From a virus, in the IMG/VR virus record IMGVR_UViG_3300036826_000477, positions 1 through 31,309 of that record: 31,309 nucleotides of DNA; one strand, written 5' to 3'. The notes beneath the pieces were generated by a model, which saw only the letters and a program-made list of their open reading frames with translations, was not told the origin of the DNA and ran no database searches. Below, piece by piece: positions 29,050-31,309 of the stretch; positions within the stretch are counted from its first letter, which is position 1; each line of letters begins with the position of its first letter. The translations under genes and the position numbers were made by a program.

Positions 29050-29425
29050 TGACGATCTCCTTCGGAGGATCCGGGTCCATCCAGGCGTAGGCCTCTCTCA
29101 GGACGTTGATCCGCCACTCGTGCTCTTTGATCTGCTCGTTGACCGCCTCGAGATGATATGACGTGTTCGGCGGATCGAAGAGGAGACGCACGCGCAGGTA
29201 GACGACTGTCTTGACCTCGCTGAGAACCGGGATCAACAAGATCCCGAGATCAGCCCACTCGGCACTCTCGTCCTCGATGATGAAGCCTTCCGAGGGGCCC
29301 ACGCCCAGCTGGCTGAGGTTGGAGAAGGCCGAGTTGATGTGCTGGATGACGTCCGGATCGAACGACTCGTCGTCCAGGCTGATGCCGAGGACCTTCTTGG
29401 TGCTCTTCAAAATGCTCTCTTCCAT
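29042..29425 (-). CDS. Head-tail adaptor, gp6-like (127 aa)
   Basis: MEESILKSTKKVLGISLDDESFDPDVIQHINSAFSNLSQLGVGPSEGF, then SEVKTVVYLRVRLLFDPPNTSYHLEAVNEQIKEHEWRINVLREA, reads as the helical head-tail adaptor family (HK97 gp6-like) common in gut siphophages. It would attach to the portal and extend it. I choose ATG 29425, which is 6 bp from AGGAGG; the TTG at 29431 would abut the SD. In most genomes this gene follows the capsid gene, but here it lies before large terminase. The stop overlaps the next start. Confidence 0.83.
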   Translation of the reverse strand: MEESILKSTKKVLGISLDDESFDPDVIQHINSAFSNLSQLGVGPSEGFIIEDESAEWADLGILLIPVLSEVKTVVYLRVRLLFDPPNTSYHLEAVNEQIKEHEWRINVLREAYAWMDPDPPKEIVNG

Positions 29426-29440
29426 CTCCAACCTCCTTTC

Positions 29441-29710
29441 TCACGTTATGCCCGGATCTTCCTCTTCTTCCGTCGGGGTCCCCCCCTGCGGTCGGCCCTG
29501 GGGATCGCTTCCGTCGGGGTTCAGCCCGGCTGCGACCATGGCCTGCTCCTTGGCAACCCGGATGGCCGTGAGGTCCTCGTGATAGGCCTTCTCGAGGTTG
29601 CCCTTCTCGTTGACGTACTGCTTCTCCCGCGCGTCGCGGTTGCCGTTGTGCTCGGACTCGATCCCGCTTCGCAGCTCCTCGTACTCGGCAGCGGTCATGG
29701 AATCTGGCAT
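29441..29710 (-). CDS. Small charged coiled-coil protein (89 aa)
   Basis: Residues 1-65 form one highly charged helix (MTAAEYEELRSGIESEHNGNRDAREKQYVNEKGNLEKAYHEDLTAIRVAKEQ). The remaining tail is Gly/Pro/Glu-rich and disordered (DPQGRPQGGTPTEEEEDPG). No family is recognised; a scaffold-like or packaging-accessory role would fit composition and place. The ATG overlaps the lysin stop by 1 bp (TGATG). Confidence 0.82.
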   Translation of the reverse strand: MPDSMTAAEYEELRSGIESEHNGNRDAREKQYVNEKGNLEKAYHEDLTAIRVAKEQAMVAAGLNPDGSDPQGRPQGGTPTEEEEDPGIT

Positions 29711-30210
29711 CAGATATACCTCCTGCTCATTCGCCGGTCCTTCCGGTAGTCCAGGTCGAGGATGTACGGTCCCCCCTCTGAGCCGTGTGAGAAGACCTTG
29801 CCGCCACCGACATACGTGGCCACGTGCTCAGGGATGCCCCCACCCTGGTCCCCGTAGAAGATCTGGTCTCCGATCTTCAGGTTCTCGTCATGAACGACGC
29901 GCTTGCCGTTCTGGTACATGGAGCCCGTCCAGCCGCCCTGCCAGGCCAGGTGCGAGACGAGGTCACGGACCCCGTAGGGGCGAGCCATGGCATCCCACAG
30001 CATCCAGTGCGACGTGCTCGAGCAGTCGCACCGCCTCGGGTACTGTCCCTTGGTGATGGTCAGCTTGTAGTTGATGCCCGCCCACCTGGTGGGACCCTGG
30101 GTGTAGTGGACCGAGCTCTTGTGAGCGACCATGACCCGCGCCGACTTGGCGATGATCACCCTGGCATGTGCTGCATGGTCGTCGCTCAGGCCGGAAACGC
30201 GTTCGCTCAT
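29710..30210 (-). CDS. NlpC/P60-family peptidoglycan peptidase (166 aa)
   Basis: YPRRCDCSSTSHWMLWDA places the probable catalytic cysteine at about residue 63 in the D-C-S motif. H129 (GGGIPEHVATYVG) and H142 (KVFSHGSEGGPY) are the following conserved histidines. This is the NlpC/P60 papain-like endopeptidase layout. VHYTQGPTRWAGI and the C-terminal YRKDRRMSRRYI are familiar from actinophage lysins. It has no signal peptide or separate wall-binding domain, so it would need a holin or virion delivery. It is placed near terminase, about 22 kb of gene order from the holin, which favours a virion or entry role but does not exclude endolysin. ATGA coupling to the gene before. Confidence 0.88.
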   Translation of the reverse strand: MSERVSGLSDDHAAHARVIIAKSARVMVAHKSSVHYTQGPTRWAGINYKLTITKGQYPRRCDCSSTSHWMLWDAMARPYGVRDLVSHLAWQGGWTGSMYQNGKRVVHDENLKIGDQIFYGDQGGGIPEHVATYVGGGKVFSHGSEGGPYILDLDYRKDRRMSRRYI

Positions 30211-30455
30211 CCCTTCTCGTCCACGTTGTCCGGTTGGATCTCCTCGTCGGGAGGAGTCACGTGAGGCTCCAGTTCCGCCGGCAGATCGTCTCCGGGCTCA
30301 TCGGCGTCGGGAGCAATGTCGTCATTCTCAGGCGTTTTGGGGCTCTCAGAGGGCTGAGAGGTATCCGGGGTCGGGGAAGGCTCTGGATGGCCCTCAGAAG
30401 GCCCGGAAGGGGCCTCTACGGGGCTCTCAGGGGGGTTAGGGGTCTCTGTTTCCAT
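30207..30455 (-). CDS. Pro/Glu-rich disordered small protein (82 aa)
   Basis: The sequence is almost wholly Pro, Glu, Asp and Ser (METETPNPPESPVEAPSG...), with no hydrophobic core, TM or signal peptide. It has an excellent ribosome-binding site (AGGAGG 6 bp upstream), and its stop overlaps the lysin start as ATGA. It is a real, probably well-translated, intrinsically disordered protein. It may be a lysin partner or a spacer or decoy in the packaging region. I know of no family. Confidence 0.8.
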   Translation of the reverse strand: METETPNPPESPVEAPSGPSEGHPEPSPTPDTSQPSESPKTPENDDIAPDADEPGDDLPAELEPHVTPPDEEIQPDNVDEKG

Positions 30456-30465
30456 GATTTTCCTC

Positions 30466-30882
30466 CTACCAGAGCTTCGTATCCCCTTTGGACCTCTCTA
30501 CGAAGTCTTGTGGGAGGAGGCTCCAGTCTCCGTAGTGGATTGCGTTGTGTGTCTGGAGAGATGTGGTGATCAGGTACTCCGGATTGATGATCCATTCCTC
30601 TCCGTTGACGATGTCGTCGATCAGGATCGGGTTCATGTGGTGGACGAGGATGGTTTGGCTGAGATGGATCTCGTGGCCGGCGCACCCCAGATCACAGCCG
30701 TTGTCACGGGCAATCACGTCGCGGCGAGCCCGTTTCCACATGGGTGATCGGTAAAATCGCTGATTCACCCACCGATCGAAGCCGAATGTGCTGGCTCCGA
30801 CCACGCCTCCCAGCTCGAGATAGCCGAAGCGCTCCTCGAAGGAGGGAAGCCGTCGGAGTTGCGAGTAGGTCCTAGTCCTCAT
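30466..30882 (-). CDS. HNH endonuclease beside the terminase (138 aa)
   Basis: I start at ATG 30882, overlapping the TerS stop; the longer frame reaches into TerS. The HNH core spans residues 54-117: RRDVIARDNGCDLGC, ILVHHMNPI (His81/His82), NPEYLIT (Asn100), LQTHNAIHYG (His112/His116). Established work shows HNH proteins next to terminases help cut cos sites in HK97-type phages. The location between TerS and later head genes fits that. A GGAG lies 10 bp upstream. It could also be a homing-type remnant, but the neighbourhood favours packaging. Confidence 0.86.
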   Translation of the reverse strand: MRTRTYSQLRRLPSFEERFGYLELGGVVGASTFGFDRWVNQRFYRSPMWKRARRDVIARDNGCDLGCAGHEIHLSQTILVHHMNPILIDDIVNGEEWIINPEYLITTSLQTHNAIHYGDWSLLPQDFVERSKGDTKLW

Positions 30883-31210
30883 CGCTGGGAGGCTCCAACT
30901 GGCCGGCATACGACCTCATGGCGTCGAGAGCGGACATGTAGAGCTCCTCGACCCTCTTCTGGGACTCGATCTGCTCCCGCTTCACCTCCATGAGCTCGTT
31001 CTCGTGCTGAATACGCTGTTGTTCGAGCAGTTCCCGGGTCGAACCCATCTTGAGGAAGTGCGTGATGACCTGCGAAGAGGCGGTTCCGGCCTGGATCTGC
31101 TCTTCGGCTAGGTCATAGGCGTAAGCAGCGATCTCCTGCTCCCGGGACTCCGGAGAAGTCGCCGGTCTACGACGTCTTTGACCGGTGTCCGGCCGTCTTA
31201 CCCGGGCCAT
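30872..31210 (-). CDS. Terminase small subunit-like protein (112 aa)
   Basis: The N-terminus is Arg-rich (MARVRRPDTGQRRRRPATSPESREQEI). Helical blocks follow: AAYAYDLAEEQIQAGTASSQVITHFLKMGSTRELLEQQRIQHENELMEVKREQIES and RVEELYMSALDAMRSYAGQ. This is a common phage small terminase type (N-terminal basic helix and HTH-like region, then a coiled coil that oligomerises). It should recognise the packaging site, and its position directly before HNH and near TerL fits. GGAGAAG precedes the ATG at 31210. It is the first gene in the phage direction inside the window. Confidence 0.82.
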   Translation of the reverse strand: MARVRRPDTGQRRRRPATSPESREQEIAAYAYDLAEEQIQAGTASSQVITHFLKMGSTRELLEQQRIQHENELMEVKREQIESQKRVEELYMSALDAMRSYAGQLEPPSDED

Positions 31211-31309
31211 TGGCGACTTCTCCTCTCTGATCTCAAGACTTCCACGATACTTCCGGCGGGAAAAAAGTGGAACCTTCGATCCAAAATCTCCCCCGGAGCA
31301 TTTTTGGGG
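31211..31309. other. 99-bp non-coding edge with inverted repeat, possible cos or late-promoter region
   Basis: CCAAAATCTCC (31281-31291) can pair with GGAGCATTTTTGG (31295-31307) apart from two extra bases. The arms carry CCAAAA/TTTTGG and CTCC/GGAG blocks around a C-rich loop. This and the run of A's near 31260 lie just upstream of TerS, where cos/pac sites and late promoters are usually found. I see no convincing -35/-10 pair. The window ends here, so the rest of the site is missing. Confidence 0.4.

Noticed and set aside
27151-29052. Open plus-strand frame of 633 codons across terminase and 2H genes
   Set aside because: Antisense shadow of well-supported genes; no recognisable domain or ribosome-binding site.
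29425-29431. TTG at 29431 as adaptor start, and GTG 27609 as large-terminase start
   Set aside because: In both cases the ribosome-binding site would touch the start codon. The ATGs 6 bases later have normal spacing.
1-31309. CRISPR array, insertion sequence, diversity-generating retroelement or integrase
   Set aside because: No regularly spaced identical repeats of CRISPR type, and no transposase, reverse transcriptase or recombinase frame was seen. The eight-copy element is dispersed, with genes between.

Overview
The window is one contiguous piece of a tailed-phage (siphovirus-type) genome or prophage. Every gene I can support lies on the minus strand, so the phage reads from right (31309) to left (1). 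There are no chromosomal, rRNA, tRNA, CRISPR or insertion-sequence features. The sequence is GC-rich by eye. The host is probably a Gram-positive, most likely an actinobacterium of the gut type. This is inferred from the NlpC/P60 lysin style, the r1t-like holin, the Gp37-like tail protein and the many small conserved unknowns typical of gut phages. No integrase, repressor or replication gene is present, so lifestyle cannot be judged.

Right part (31.3-21.4 kb), packaging and head: small terminase, HNH endonuclease, a Pro/Glu-rich small protein coupled to an NlpC/P60 peptidase, an acidic small protein, a head-tail adaptor, a 2H-phosphoesterase protein carrying two HYGVKGMKWGVRR motifs, large terminase, an unknown protein, portal, a prohead protease fused to the major capsid protein with a C-terminal Ig-like domain, head closure, and tail terminator.

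Middle (21.4-8.4 kb), tail: two paralogous tail-tube proteins flank a chaperone-like protein. Then come two tail or appendage proteins, a 65-aa protein, a glycine-rich tip protein, an HK97-gp10-like protein, a 1907-aa tape measure, the distal tail protein and a Gp37-like hub protein. The lysis region follows (8.4-7.3 kb): two membrane-anchored proteins, the holin and a 29-residue membrane peptide.

Left part (7.3-0 kb) is the most unusual. A run of very small, mostly membrane, genes is punctuated by eight copies of a 30-bp element containing a TATAAT-like box. Most copies lie about 20 bp before a start codon. Several are preceded by intrinsic terminators whose T-run merges into the element. 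Two copies lead into structured leaders instead of directly into a gene: a three-way-junction candidate near 5.9-6.0 kb and a pair of covarying hairpins near 5.4 kb. One copy lies inside a coding region that looks like a fusion of a membrane anchor and an IENR1/NUMOD1-like helix-turn-helix. The last 3 kb is a tightly overlapped operon of conserved phage unknowns, and its final gene leaves the window.
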